The notes beneath the pieces are model-generated. The model saw only the letters and a list, made by a program, of their open reading frames with translations. It had not been told where the DNA came from and did not search any database. From Pestalotiopsis fici W106-1 (Eukaryota > Ascomycota > Sordariomycetes > Amphisphaeriales > Sporocadaceae): a stretch of 64,000 nt of DNA. Every line of letters starts with the position of its first letter. Position 1 is the stretch's first letter. Below, piece after piece: positions 49,061 to 61,040 of the stretch. Position numbers and translations under genes: made by a program. The stretch is taken from the NCBI RefSeq assembly GCF_000516985.1, contig NW_006917101.1:1852834-1916833 (forward strand), written 5' to 3'.

Positions 49061-51912
49061 GCTTCACTACATGTCCGTTGCATTGGTGACAAGCAGCACC
49101 GCAAAAGGTTGCTCCGCTGGGCCTTTACAGGCCGTTGTTGGTATAGCTGCGATCTCTTTTATGAATCTCGAGTTCGCTCCAGAGCAAGACAGGTGCGCAC
49201 ATGGCTTGGGATTCGCCATGATTCAACAGAAGACCCAAGGACTCACTAGAGTTGAGTTCGGGGCGGTGATTCCAGATCACTCGCACAACAAATCATGTTT
49301 TGGGTCCTTTTTTTTCATTCTCATAGCGAGCTGGCTTTTTCAACCTCCCACGGCACGACTTTCACGACATTTGCATACCAAGCATCGTTATTTCTGCATT
49401 TTTCTTGCCAAAACCAGCATACCCAGCCGGCTTCTTTTTCACGACTTTCTTTCACGACAAACAGCATGCACAAAGAAACCAATCAAGGTTTCCAAAGGGT
49501 CAAAGGGGTTCATCGGCGTTTTTGTTCTTCCTCAGGCGCAACATGGTCACAGGAGGGAGCATTCGGCTTTTATTTAGAAAACAGGACTGGACCATAAGGC
49601 CTTGCAATAGGCCCTTCCCGCGCTCTCCCCAACTTTGGCAACTACACTTTTTTTTCAGGGAATTATTTGATTCCTTTGCGACATGATCCATCCAGCCAAG
49701 GAGAGGGAGAGAGGGAAACTATACTAGGGAAAGAAAGGGCGCACATTCGGCAAAGCAAAGTGTTTTTGTTTTCTGGATTGGGGTCGTGTCAGGCATATGC
49801 GTGCTTTTTGTATGGCTTGTGCAAAATTCAAGCCACGATGACTCTTTACGTAGTTGCAGCTGGTTATATAAACAAGACAATGCAAATGCTTTTCGAGTCA
49901 CAAAAATTCTCAAGTAACAATCTTTTTTGTTTGTTTGTTTGTGACTGTTACTTTGTTATGATATTTACCGTGACGTACCGGGGCCCCTCGTATTTAATCT
50001 GTTTTGAGCAACTGGTAGTGTGACCACTAAAAGGACGGTGAAAGCCACCAATCCCCCGACAGTATGATGGTTCTTTGGCGCATGACCACCATAGTAGAAA
50101 AGCAATATGATCACGCACAAGCTCTAGGAATGCAGTGTTGGAACATGATAATCAATGAGACGGTAGCACACGGACATTGCTGGCAGACGGACATTGCTGG
50201 CAGCATCATGATGATTTTAGTTTCTCTTCCGCTGACAATGCGCATTTGGCAGGCGTGCAAGTCTGTTGCTGTGATTTGATAGTAGGCGGACAACGGGCTA
50301 TTTCGCCAGACGGATAAAGAACCAGTATCATTAATGGCAAAGTTGGTCATTTGCAACTTCATCTCGAGGTCGACGACGTACGTATCTACTCAAAAGCAAG
50401 AAAGCAAGAGAGCATCTAGAATTCATGACGCAATATCCCACGTTCTGGTAAAAAAAAAAATCCACTTCCAACTTTTGAAACTGTCGTTTTAGGCTACAAA
50501 GCCCATTTATCTGCCCTGGTGATTTGGGCATCTCGGCTGCGCCAAATACATGCCAACCGGCGGCCAGTAAGGGGCACGTCGGTACAACTCTGCCATGCTG
50601 TGAAAGGGGATCTACCCATATTTAAGTAGGAAACACATGTCGGTTTCTTACAAGCCACATGACATTCCCATCATCAGAGACACTGGAGAAGCGCGACGCT
50701 CTGTCCGGCTCATTCGGCCGATGCCCTGTCAAGTGAGACAGATGCGGCTAGCACTCTAGAGGGAATTGGTCTCCGCCAAGATCGCCAGGGGCGCATCCAG
50801 TGAGCGTCCGGCGCTATGGTTAATGGGTGGGGGGACACTCGAGTACCGAGTATATTGAACCCTTTTCCTTTATTTTGTATTCAGTATAATCGCTTGATAT
50901 TGTATTTGCGCTCAAGAAAATATATGCCCCTTCTCTAGATGTGCGCCAGGTGTCAAGTTTTGCAGTTGTTTCTGGATTAAATGGCTTTCCCAATCGAGAA
51001 TGCGCGTCCGCCCTGTTCCCAATTGTCTTTCTCATATGCGCCCAATTTGATATCGATGAGATGCGCCCAGGCTCGGCCAAGACGCCGTGCCCGTCGTAGC
51101 CTCTCGGCATCGAGGCTATGTTATGCTCTTTTTTTGCCCTGGCACCAAGGTTGCAAGGACACCTGGGGTCGGAGCGCGAATCATTGCCCAGCACAAGTCT
51201 TTTCTTTCCCTTTGTTTTCTCATCCCTCCGCTGTCTGCCAAGGCTGACTTAATGTACCCGAGTTCATCCCAATCAACCATTCAGCATTTAGAATTCAGCT
51301 GGCCTGCCCACAATTCATTCACATGGAAGCTCTTTATTCGCCTCTCACCCCAGGACAACCAAGTCGACATTAATGGGTCTTGTCTCCTTATTTTAACCAT
51401 AACAATATGCTTGGCGTACCCATTCTCCCGTACTTTGTCGCTCAGATCTTCTGGGGGAGGAGACGGCGCCCCCCAGTTGTTTTTCTTGGGGGGTCGGTAC
51501 AGTACCGCAGCTGATAAAGTAGGTAGACAGTCAAGACTCTTGGCTCAGGGATGATGAGACGGCCAACTGCTTGTTTCTGGGTGATTATTGTGTAATGCGA
51601 GGGACGATCGATCCCAAGAAGCGCCGGGCTCTTGTAGTGTAGCCCTATGGTTGGTGTTTCTTTGTTCTGATTCTTTCCTTTCGTCGTCATTCTCTCCTTC
51701 CTTTCTCTTTTGCCATTTTTTTGCTCCAAACTGCCATCCGGGTCCAACAACCCACACCTAAAAGCCTCTGTATTTGACTTTTGCGCTCGGTTTTTCACAG
51801 CCAGGCCCTGTGACTCGGCGGATTTTCTTGTCCTTCGCTTTATTCTATTTTTCAAGAGTGGTTTCTGCTTCTCCCAGTCAAAGTGGGAAAGGTGCACCCC
51901 AACTCAGCAAAT
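49061..51912. other. 2.85-kb intergenic region
   Basis: No supported gene on either strand. It includes a 17-bp tandem duplication at 50170-50203. A CT-rich stretch at about 51640-51720 on the plus strand precedes the GH76 gene and probably marks its transcription start. Confidence 0.4.
50170..50203. repeat. 17-bp perfect tandem duplication
   Basis: The unit ACGGACATTGCTGGCAG is repeated exactly, head to tail. Confidence 0.9.
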
Positions 51913-53493
51913 ATGGTGAGGTTATCATCACGGTCGCTACTGGCGGGCCTCGGCCTAGCGGCGCAATATACTAGAGCGGCCTTGACCGTCGACCTCAGCT
52001 CACCAGGTTCGTTTTGATTCATATTACCATGACGCTATTGCTGCTAGTCGCATCTCATCTAACTTTCTCATTTTCCGCTCCATTTTAGATTCAATCAAAC
52101 AAGCCGCATCACAAGTCGCAGAGGACCTTCTCACCTTCTACCGCGGCGACGAGCCCGGATGGGTCCCGGGTATCTTGCCCGGCCCTCCTCCCGACGGCGA
52201 CTACTACTGGTGGCAGGGCGGTGCCATGTGGGGGACGCTCCTCGACTACCGCCACCACACGGGCGACAAGACGTACGACGACATGACGAGCACGGCCATC
52301 TTGTTCCAAGTCGGTGACGATCGCGACTTTATGCCCGCCAACTGGTCCGCGTCCATGGGCAATGACGATCAGGCCTTTTGGGCCCTCTCGTCCTTGGTGG
52401 CGGCCGAGACTGGTTTCACGGATCCCCCCGAGGACCAGCCGCAGTGGCTTTCGCTGGCCCAGGCCGTCTTCAATGAGCAGACGCACGAGGAGAGACGAGT
52501 GCCGGCGGGCAGCAATTGCGAGTGGGGATTGAGGTGGCAAGTGTACCGGACAAACAATGGATTCGACTACATCAATAGTAGGTCAAGCTGGAGAGAGAGG
52601 ACACTCGGGATCGGAGAGGATTTGCGACTGACTTGTTTCGTACAGCCATTGCCAATGCTTGTTACTTCAATATTGGAGCCCGTCTGGCTCGGTACACGAA
52701 CAATGATACCTATATGGAGCTTGCGGGACGAACCTTTGACATTATGGAGAAGCTGGGTTATGTCGATGCCGACTGGAACGTTTACGATGGAGCTCATTTG
52801 CCCGACTGTACCGATATCAACAAGGCGCAGTTTTCCTACAACTCTGCCATGTTGATGCAGGGTGCAGCTTTCCTGTACAATTATGTGGGTTTGGCTCCAT
52901 GTTTTGACAATCGTAAATTCCCACTAACAAGATGGCAGACAAATGGCGAGCAAGTTTGGCAGGACAGGGTTCAAGGCTTGCTTACACGCACGATCGAGGT
53001 CTTCTTCCCCGACGGTATTGCATTCGAACCGGCTTGCGAGCCCGGCAACTGTAACGCGGATATGCGTTCTTTCAAGGGCTTCTTGCACCGCTGGATGGCC
53101 TCGACGGCCATGATGGCACCCTTTACCTACGACACCATCATGCCCGTGCTCCGGACGTCGGTCGAGGCAGCCGTCAAGCAGTGCACTGGCGGCGACAATG
53201 GTCGATTCTGCGGCTTCCACTGGACGACGGGCACTTTTGACGGCAAGACGGGTGCCGGCCAGCAGATGAACGTGCTCGGTGGCCTGACCTCGTTGTTGGC
53301 AGCCACGCCACCTCTTACCAACACCACCGGCGGAACGAGTGTCGGCGACCCGAATGCGGGTAGCGAGGAGTCGACCTTGACGCCACTGGCTGAGATTACG
53401 ACTGCCGATCGGGCTGGTGCTGGCATTCTCACCTGTATCATTCTTGCCAGCAGTCTAGGCGCTTTTGCTTGGATGAATCTTGAAACAATGTGA
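51913..53493 (+). CDS. DFG5/DCW1-type GH76 mannosidase-like protein, GPI-anchored
   Basis: Cell-surface enzyme of glycoside hydrolase family 76, thought to act on alpha-1,6-mannan/GPI glycans to crosslink GPI proteins into the wall (established for yeast Dfg5/Dcw1). Four exons: 51913-52006, 52089-52577, 52646-52884 and 52939-53493. All introns are GT..AG and in phase, giving 458 residues. Exon 1 encodes a signal peptide (RSLLAGLGLAAQYTRA). Family motifs follow: YYWWQGGAMWGTLLDY, the adjacent catalytic aspartates in GNDDQAFW (D124 and D125), NSASM-equivalent YNSAMLMQGAAFLYNY, and FLHRWMASTAM. The C-terminus has a Thr/Ser linker and a hydrophobic tail (AGAGILTCIILASSLGAFAW), as expected for GPI addition. 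It converges with the aldo-keto reductase gene. Confidence 0.95.
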
Positions 53494-53868
53494 TTATTTT
53501 TTGTTGTTATTAATCGAGTAGGGGTCATGACTGGGGATAATGAATCTGGGGTTTTGGGGGCTGTTTACAGAAAGGCGCATCATTCGGCGTTTTAGGAGAA
53601 AGAATACCAGACATGCGTGCTTGAAGAAGGTATACCAACCAGCAACGAGGGGCCATTATTGAAAATCATGTCGGAGCCATGAGGAGTATTGGTAATTTCT
53701 GAACCATTATGGTGGTCTGCAGACTTCTTTCTTCTTCAGATCTGCTTGAATACAATCTATTGTACCAATAAAACAGAACTTTTCCTACTTGCTGAAAAAC
53801 TGCTCAATCTCGACCTCAAGTAGCCATGGAGGGATACGTCCCATCAATCAATGCCTAGAAGGGATACT
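53494..53868. other. Convergent 3' flank
   Basis: Short region between two converging genes, AT-rich, expected to hold both polyadenylation regions. An AATAAA is present at 53767-53772 on the plus strand. Confidence 0.5.
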
Positions 53869-55091
53869 TTACTTGAGCTCAGGCGAGTCACCAAAACACT
53901 TGGCCATCATAGCCGGCGGGTAACGTGCGCCCTTTGATCCTCCAACGCTCTCGATAGCCTTTCTAATCTTGGTAACCTCGTCAGGGGTCAATTTGACATG
54001 GACGGCCTGCAAGTTCTCCTCCAGGTACTTGACCCGCTTGGTACCCGGGATAGGGATGAAGTCTGTCAACGAAATTAGCACTTGAAAGCCCAAACTTTCA
54101 TGATTGGTACGGTATCAACCAACCTTCACCTTGCGCCAGCACCCACGCGAGGGCGAGCTGGCCGGGCGTGACGCCCTTGTCCTTTGCAATCTGGGCCAGG
54201 GTCTCGACGAGCTGGAGGTTGCTGGCAAAGTGCTCGTCGGAGAAGCGCGGGTGCTGGAAGCGGGAGTCGGTGGGGTCGAGGTCGGCGCGGCTCTTGATGG
54301 CGCCCGTGAGGAAGCCCCGGCCCAGGGGGGAGTAGGCGACAATCTTGACGCCGAGCTTCCGGGCCGTCTTGAGAAAGTTGGTCTGGTCCGACTCGATCTC
54401 GAGCGCAAAGGGCGAGTACTCCATTTGCGCCGCGGCGATCGGGTGCACCTTGTGGGCGCGCTCAAGCGTGCGGGCCGAGCATTCCGAGAGTCCCAGATAT
54501 CGCACCTTGCCCTCCTTGACCAGCTCGGCCATGGCGCCTACCGTCTCTTCAATGGGCGTCTTTTCGTCTACTCTGTGCTGGTAGTAGAGGTCAATGCGGT
54601 CGGTTTGGAGTCTTTCCAAGGACTCGGCACAGGCCTTTTTGACGTATCTGGTGGGAAATGCATTAGCTACTCATTCTTGTCGTATAACTCATATATACCC
54701 CTCGTATATGAATGGATGGCTTGCAAGAAAGCCAAAAAGATATGTGCAAGGAACGCAAAGGTCATTCGATAACATACGCGGCATCTCCGAACACCTCCAT
54801 CTTGCCATCAATGAAGCGATTGGCAAACTTGGTGGCCAAGAAGATCTCGTCACGCCTGCCCGTCGTGGCGAACCACTTGCCAATGAGCTTCTCATTGGTA
54901 AAAGGACCGTAAATGTCACTCGTGTCCCAAAAGGTGATGCCGCTGTCGGCAGCCTTGGTCAGGACCTTGAGCGACTCCTCGTCGTCGTAGCCTCCATACG
55001 ATGTGTAGCCAAAGCTCATGCCCATGCATCCGAGCCCAATGGCCGAGACGGAGGCGTCTCCGATCTTGCGTTGAGGATATTTTGCAGCCAT
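53869..55091 (-). CDS. Aldo-keto reductase
   Basis: NADPH-dependent oxidoreductase of the aldo/keto reductase superfamily, cytosolic, of the type annotated as YakC-like. Three exons: 54778-55091, 54124-54647 and 53869-54062. GT..AG introns in phase give 343 residues. The catalytic tetrad is visible: D56 and Y61 in WDTSDIYG, K88 in LATKF and H129 in YYQHRVD. The fold markers GLGCMGMS (N-terminal) and [12 protein letters not shown] are present, and the third exon starts [18 protein letters not shown], a cofactor-binding segment. An upstream in-frame methionine exists at 55196, but the start at 55091 gives the normal family length and lies 110 bp from a TATA-like element. It is divergent from the GH115 gene with about 2 kb between them. 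The substrate is unknown; a role in aldose or uronic acid metabolism is only a guess from the neighbour. Confidence 0.93.
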
Positions 55092-55200
55092 TGTGCGGTG
55101 GAAAAAGTATTTTGACAAGTCTTTTTTAGGTATATGAATTGGCTGATAATAGGAGCCTTTTGATATTGTGTAACTATATTTTCGCTTGACCGCCAAGCGA

Positions 55201-55210
55201 ATTATATATG
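55201..55210 (-). promoter_or_regulatory. TATA-like element of the aldo-keto reductase gene
   Basis: ATTATATATG on the plus strand reads CATATATAAT on the minus strand, about 110 bp before the chosen start codon. Confidence 0.45.
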
Positions 55211-56141
55211 TTTCTAAAGGTGTGACAAATGTGACTCAACCGTTGCGTTGCCAAAATATCGTAACTCCTAACCCCGCCGCTCGCGACTTTCAGCTCTTAT
55301 CGTCGCGAATCCCCCACCCCGCACCCGATTGCATCATTTCCGCGCGAGTATACAGAGAGGTCCCCAACGCCAACTGCCGACTATAGATAAGTTGGCCTCC
55401 GTCATCAATGGCCAAACATTGTTTTTGTGTCAAGAGCACATAAGCCCTATTTCCGGCTTATACCATGATTTCTACGTGTTTATCCCCGAAAATATTGTTT
55501 GATACTGGTATAAACGCCGAAAAAGTGTTAGCGATAGTGTATGTGTTGTGGATGCCGTACTTGTGCACGGCCAATTCCTGTGACCAAAATCCATGGACAT
55601 AAGATTGGACCAGTCTCAGCTCTCATCTCTATGACATTAATAAGTGAGAGGGTATGCCCCGGCATCGCACAACCTATTTGCTCGACTGAAGATATCATCT
55701 TAGCAAAAAAGCCATATACAAAGCTCAAGACCTGCTGCTTTTATCAATCTCACATCTATCGAAACGCACCTGCATCAATGTGTTTGCGAGCGCAGCTGTC
55801 TATCGTTGGACATACAAATTAGAAGAAGTCCCTCAAAGACCAGCCGGCGAAGACTGACATATTATCTTCATCGCTCTTCATCACCCAAGCAAAAGTCGTC
55901 AGGTGCGCGACAGCCTGCCGTGCATGTCATTCGACGTCGACGTAGGTGCGAGAGTCACCATATTAGGTAAGCTTGCTCAAGCGATATCCACGGGGGCCTC
56001 GCTCGTCCCCCGACAAAAAAGGGGTTGTCGTTGTTTGCATGCAAGTTCCCAGTCATGACGACGATCACATTGCATTATGGGCAGACTCCATGCTCACAAA
56101 GTATGATCTAAAAGCACTGCGCCGGCCCGGGACCTTATGCC

Positions 56142-56148
56142 GGCTAAA
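56142..56148 (+). promoter_or_regulatory. XlnR-type site GGCTAAA upstream of GH115
   Basis: GGCTAAA matches the binding core known for the xylanolytic activator XlnR (GGCTAA/GGCTAAA). It lies about 920 bp before the GH115 start. A single 7-mer can arise by chance; the link to a xylan-debranching gene is what makes it worth noting. Confidence 0.35.
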
Positions 56149-56209
56149 TTGCCCCTGCCTTCCCCATTTCTCCGCACTCCGCGAGAATGGCGGGTTGGTA
56201 GTAGCAGGC

Positions 56210-56215
56210 GTGGGG
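56210..56215 (+). promoter_or_regulatory. CreA/CRE1-type site GTGGGG
   Basis: GTGGGG fits the carbon catabolite repressor consensus SYGGRG, 62 bp from the XlnR-type site. Short and frequent by chance. Confidence 0.25.
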
Positions 56216-56937
56216 AGAGAGCTTTGATCTGAAAGAGACCTATGATTCTGAGAATCGCTTTGAAATGCTTGAGAATTTCCACTAGGAATACTCTACATCT
56301 TTTCAGAGGACTTAACCTGTGTTCAGAACTTGGAGTTCCCTTGCCACAATACTCTTCATCTTCGGCATCTCTTTGAACCCAATGCAGTTGAACTGCTCAA
56401 GACATATATTCTCTAGTCAACTTATACATTATAGATCTCAAGCCAAGACACTAACCCCAAGCAGATTCAATTTGGGCCCACGCGGGGAACCCCTGGTTAT
56501 ACTATAGTACTTTCCAAAGACCTAGCTTGGGTCTTGGAAGCCATTTCCCCAACATCTCGGTTGACTTCTCGCTGTAGTATCGTCGGGTTCAAATTACCCG
56601 CCAATCCGGGCCACAGCGACATGAGCATACTCTCCAGGATTGGACTTCTGAGATGCAGATCTGGAGGACATGGTCCCCTTGGAGCCTTTGCCCGCGTAAA
56701 CTGGTACGCCGGCAGGGCGGTCTGAGTTTTCCCCTCACGAGACTCTCATCATGAGGAGATGATGTGGAATTGGAGCTAAACCCCCTACCTAGCAGTTTGG
56801 CAGTTTTCCCGAATAGCCTACAGTGACTTTTTGCTTGGCCAGCGGTTCCATTCATTTCCAATACCAAGGTTCCAGCAAGAACTGCACATGTACTCACCGT
56901 GCCATGGGAACAACCGCGGATACCACCCTTGGGGTGC

Positions 56938-56950
56938 ATATTTATTTAAG
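56938..56950 (+). promoter_or_regulatory. TATA-like element of the GH115 gene
   Basis: CATATTTATTTAA about 120 bp before the ATG, correctly placed for a core promoter. Confidence 0.45.
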
Positions 56951-57065
56951 GAGCTCGTTCCCATGTGGGAGATGACGTCCCCCCATGTGGACAAGCTCAA
57001 AGGTCCTTTGATGAGACCAATCGACCTTGGTTCGCGAAGCCATTGCCCAATAGCATCGCGACAAG

Positions 57066-60000
57066 ATGTATCGCAAGCAGCTCGGGTCTCTTTTCTTGAC
57101 CACTGCGGCTGTGATCGTGCCCGTGGTGACGGGACTCGGCCAGCAGCCCGTCATCAGCTTCACCAGCGTAGATGGCGCCGTTCAGCTCGCAGGCGGCTCT
57201 ATAGCCGCGCCGCAGATTCTGGTTGCCGACAATGAATACTGGGGCGTCATTCGCGCCGCTGGAGATTTGGCCAAGGACTTTGGTCGTGTCACTGGGACAA
57301 ATTATACGCTTAGCAATGGCAATGCCGATGCGAGCCCTGCGTCTTATGAGTATCATCCTGCTGCCGCAAATTTCACAGTGGTACGTTTAGCTTCTCTCCT
57401 CACCATAATGACCACCAACTCACCCTTTGTAGTACTCGACCAATGGCACAGCATATTTTTCAGGACCCGAATACTCGGACCCCTCCGCCGCCGATACCGT
57501 AATCATCGCCGGAACGATCGGACATTCCCAGATCATTGACGACTTGATCGCAAGTGGCAAACTTGACGTATCAGAGATTCAAGGTCAATGGGAATCCTTT
57601 GTGTCAAAAGTGGTAGACAGCCCAATCAACGGCTCCGAAAGCGCCGTCGTGATTGCCGGCAGTGATCCGCGCGGTGTCATCTTTGGTCTCTACGACATTA
57701 GCGAGCAGATTGGCGTCAGCCCGTGGTACTGGTGGGCAGATGTACCGATTCGACAAAACAAGGACATCTGGTTCCTACCAGAGGGCAAAGTCCAGGGACC
57801 ACCTTCGGTGAAATACCGCGGCTTCTTTCTCAATGATGAACAACCTGGCCTGTCTGGGTGGGTGCGTTCAAACTACCCAGACACTCCCTTTGGAGATGGC
57901 TACAACAAGGACTTTTATGCAAACGTCTTTGAGATCCTCTTACGACTGCGCGCCAACTACCTGTGGCCGGCACTATGGGGCACCATGTTCGAGGTCGATG
58001 ATCCTGCAAACCAACCTCTGGCTGATGCATGGGAAATTGTTCTGGGGAGTTCCCACACTGAGCCCATGATGCGCGCTCAGAATGAGTTTGGTACCTTTTA
58101 CATCAATGAAGGTCTCGGCCCGTGGGCGTACAACTTAAACAACAAGACAATCGACGAATACTTTGTGTACGGCGCCCAACGAGCCAAGCCATATGCGCGA
58201 AACAGCCTATGGACCATGGGCATGCGCGGCACGGGCGACACGGCCATTGAAGGCCTGGGCAACCAAGCCATCGTGAGCATGCTCGAGACGTTGGTCGCAC
58301 ACCAGAGACAGATCATCGAGGACGTTCTCGAGACCGACGTTACCGACGTGCCGCAAATGTGGTGTCTGTACAAGGAGGTGGCGAGCTACATTCTCGACGG
58401 TCTCGAGGTGCCCGACGACATTACGCTGCTGTGGGCCGACGACAACTGGGGCAACGTGCGCCGGGTCCCGCTCCTCAACGAGACGGGCCGGGCCGGCGGC
58501 GCGGGCGTGTACTATCACTTTGACTATGTCGGCGACCCGCGCAACTACAAGTGGATCAACACGATTCAGCTGCAAAAGACGGCCGAGCAGATGCAGCTTG
58601 CCCATGCTCACGGTGCCGACCGCATCTGGATCGTCAATATCGGCGACCTCAAACCGCTTGAGCTTCCTCTCAGCCACTTTCTCGATATTGCTTATGATGC
58701 TGACAAGTGGGGTGTCGATAACACGACCGACTGGCTCACGGCTTGGGTCGCCCGTGAGTTTGGCCCGGATTTCGCGGAAGAAATCACCGATGTTCTCACG
58801 CGGTACGGCATGTACGCTGCACGGAGAAAGTATGAGCTGATTGAGCCGTACGTATATTCAGTCGTCAACTACAACGAAGGAGATGCCATCTTGGAACAAT
58901 GGGACGCTCTTGCTGCGGATGCGCAGTCCATTCATGACAAGCTGGATGAGAATGAACAGGCGGCCTTCTTTGAAATGGTCTTGCATCCGGTCCTTGGTGG
59001 GCAGATTGTCCACAAGGTGCATATCGGCGCTGAGAAGAATGCCGTCTATGCCAACCAGCACCGAAGCTCTGCTAATGACGTGGCGATGCAAGTTTTGGCA
59101 GACTTTAATGCCGATGGGGATTTGACGGCGCAATGGGATAGTCTGTTGGATGGCAAGTGGGAGCACATGTTGGATCGTAAGTCAAAGACAGCATTCATAT
59201 CATAACAAGAGCTAACGAGGCAATCCAGAGACCCATTTTGGTTACGATGGATATTGGCAACAGCCAATGAGGAACGTTGCCCCGGCCTTGTCCTTTGTCC
59301 AATTCGCAGTCTCTGCAGTCTCGGGATCCGTGGGTATAGCAGTCGAAGGACTCAATGCCAGCATTCCCGGCGACGACAAATACCACACCAACTCTGGAAA
59401 ATACCTGACACTGCCACCACTCGACCCCTACGGTGTTGCCACGAGATGGTTCGACGTCTTTTCCCGAGGCACTGTATCATGCGACTGGCAGGCAGAAACA
59501 GACCAGCCTTGGGTCAAACTCTCTCAGTACAGTGGCACGGTTGGGCCTAATAATGGCACAGATACTCGTGTTTATGTGTCTATAGACTGGGCTTCGGCGC
59601 CGCAGATTGTCAACAACACTGTCAGCAACATCAACTTTACTACAGGATGTGGCCACAGCGGGTTTGCGACTTGGTACGGCTCCCCATATATACAGTTACC
59701 AATCAATCTCCGCAGTGTCCCATCCAACTTCACAACCGGGTTTGTGGAGTCTGACAAGTATATTGCCATTGAGGGTCCCAACTATCAGAGGATCTACACA
59801 CCGTTGAGTAACACCAGCTCCGACGTCACGTACCATACTCTCAAGGACTATGGACGGACATACGGCGGTGTGACCCTATGGCCACAGGACGCCGACCAGG
59901 TAACACCAGAGACTGGCCCGGCGCTCGAGTACGACCTGTACCTCTTTACCAACACCTCCAACGTCAACGTGACGCTGTACCTCAGCCCGACACAAAACTA

Positions 60001-60397
60001 CCTCTCGGACCGAAACCCGCTCCACTTTGCCGTGTCGCTCTTCCCAAGCGGCGGCGCCGCAGCGCCCGCAACCACGGTACGCTTCATAGGCGACAGCGTG
60101 GGCGCCGACCTGCCCCCATCATGGGGATACGCCGTCGGCGACGCCGTCTGGGGCCACCACCCGAGCCACAACACCACGACGCGGTGGAACGTGACGCAGG
60201 AGGGCGCGCACACGCTGCGCGTCTGGGGTCTGGCGCCCAGCGTCGTGGTGCAAAAGGTTATCGTCGACCTCGGCGGCGTGCGGCCTAGTTATCTGGGCCC
60301 GCCCGAGAGTTTCTTGGTCGGTCGCGATGTCGAGGGCGAGTTTAATGTTACGAGTTTTGCCAACCAGGCTGCGGTGCTTGGTGCGCTTGGTAGCTAG
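57066..60397 (+). CDS. GH115 xylan alpha-1,2-glucuronidase, secreted
   Basis: Removes glucuronic or 4-O-methyl-glucuronic acid side chains from glucuronoxylan (family GH115, established activity). Three exons: 57066-57380, 57433-59176 and 59229-60397. The two introns are GT..AG (52 bp each) and in phase, giving 1075 residues, a normal length for the family. The N-terminus is a signal peptide (SLFLTTAAVIVPVVTGLG). The N-terminal domain contains PQILVADNEYWGVIRAAGDL. The catalytic barrel follows, with VIAGSDPRGVIFGLYDISEQ, SPWYWWADVP, SVKYRGFFLNDE, LRLRANYLWPALWG, LLWADDNWGNVRRVP and YHFDYVGDPRNYKW. The helical domain contains VANQHR-like YANQHRSSANDV and the marker THFGYDGYWQQP at the last splice site. 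The C-terminal beta-domain is rich in N-glycosylation sequons. All expected blocks are present; it is probably an active secreted hydrolase. Confidence 0.95.
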
Positions 60398-60722
60398 AGG
60401 GAGTAGGAGCCTTGATCCTCTGCGCTGTGCATCATGGCCAATGTCATGTTATGGTTCATACTCGTCGCCCATTGCGTTTGAAGGCGCACAATGTAGTCGT
60501 TGATAGAATAGTCGACATAATTTAATGTTTCCCTCCATGTCCATCGCACATGGTCGTTTCTTCCATGTGTTGCATACAGTATAATTACTGGAAATATCGT
60601 CCGTAGTCATCCGGGGTATAATCGTCATCGTGAAATCGTCAAGTAAATATAGCCAAAGAAATTCTTGTAATCGGTCGTCCCACCGTCGCATAGATGGGAC
60701 GACCTTTGCGACACCAGCTTCC
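60398..60722. other. Convergent 3' flank of GH115 gene
   Basis: Between converging genes, with no frame of note. Expected to contain polyadenylation signals of both. Confidence 0.45.
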
Positions 60723-61040
60723 TCACACCCGCGTCCTTATCGCCATTTGCGCATTCTGACGCGCCTCTCTCCTCTGCAAATAAAGACCGACGGCGCAAAA
60801 CACGGCCAGGAAAAAGCAGGCGCATCCAAGCATCGCACCACCATAGGCGTTGCGCTCGGCGGCAGAGAACTTTGTCAGACTCTTGGACCAATCCGGCATC
60901 GTGATGGCGCCGATGCCGACGAGTTCGGCTATGATAAATACCGCGATCACGGCGAGCGCAAACAGGCACATCATGGCCCCGTGGAAGCCCTCCTTGGCCG
61001 CCTCGACTCGGCGCCGGGCCCGGAGGTGCGCGCTAGCCAT
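60723..61040 (-). CDS. Small two-TM membrane protein, unknown
   Basis: 105-codon frame with clear coding character. A basic, Arg/Ala-rich N-terminus is followed by a hydrophobic helix at about residues 22-46 (MMCLFALAVIAVFIIAELVG) and a soluble loop with PDWSKSLTKFSAAERNAYGG. A second helix lies at about 66-88 (MLGCACFFLAVFCAVGLYL) with a basic RREAR end. The layout suggests a helical hairpin in a membrane. No family was recognised. The adjacent GH115 gene is convergent and need not be related in function. Small size and lack of homology evidence keep the confidence moderate. Confidence 0.6.
   Translation of the reverse strand: MASAHLRARRRVEAAKEGFHGAMMCLFALAVIAVFIIAELVGIGAITMPDWSKSLTKFSAAERNAYGGAMLGCACFFLAVFCAVGLYLQRREARQNAQMAIRTRV

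Larger units (their letters stand above)
55092..57065. other. Divergent promoter region between AKR and GH115 genes
   Basis: About 2 kb without a supported gene. It contains a TATA-like element for each flanking gene and candidate XlnR- and CreA-type sites described separately. The rest is AT-rich. Confidence 0.5.

Noticed and set aside
54104..54772. 222-codon plus-strand frame over the aldo-keto reductase
   Set aside because: Antisense shadow of a strongly supported gene with GC-rich third positions.
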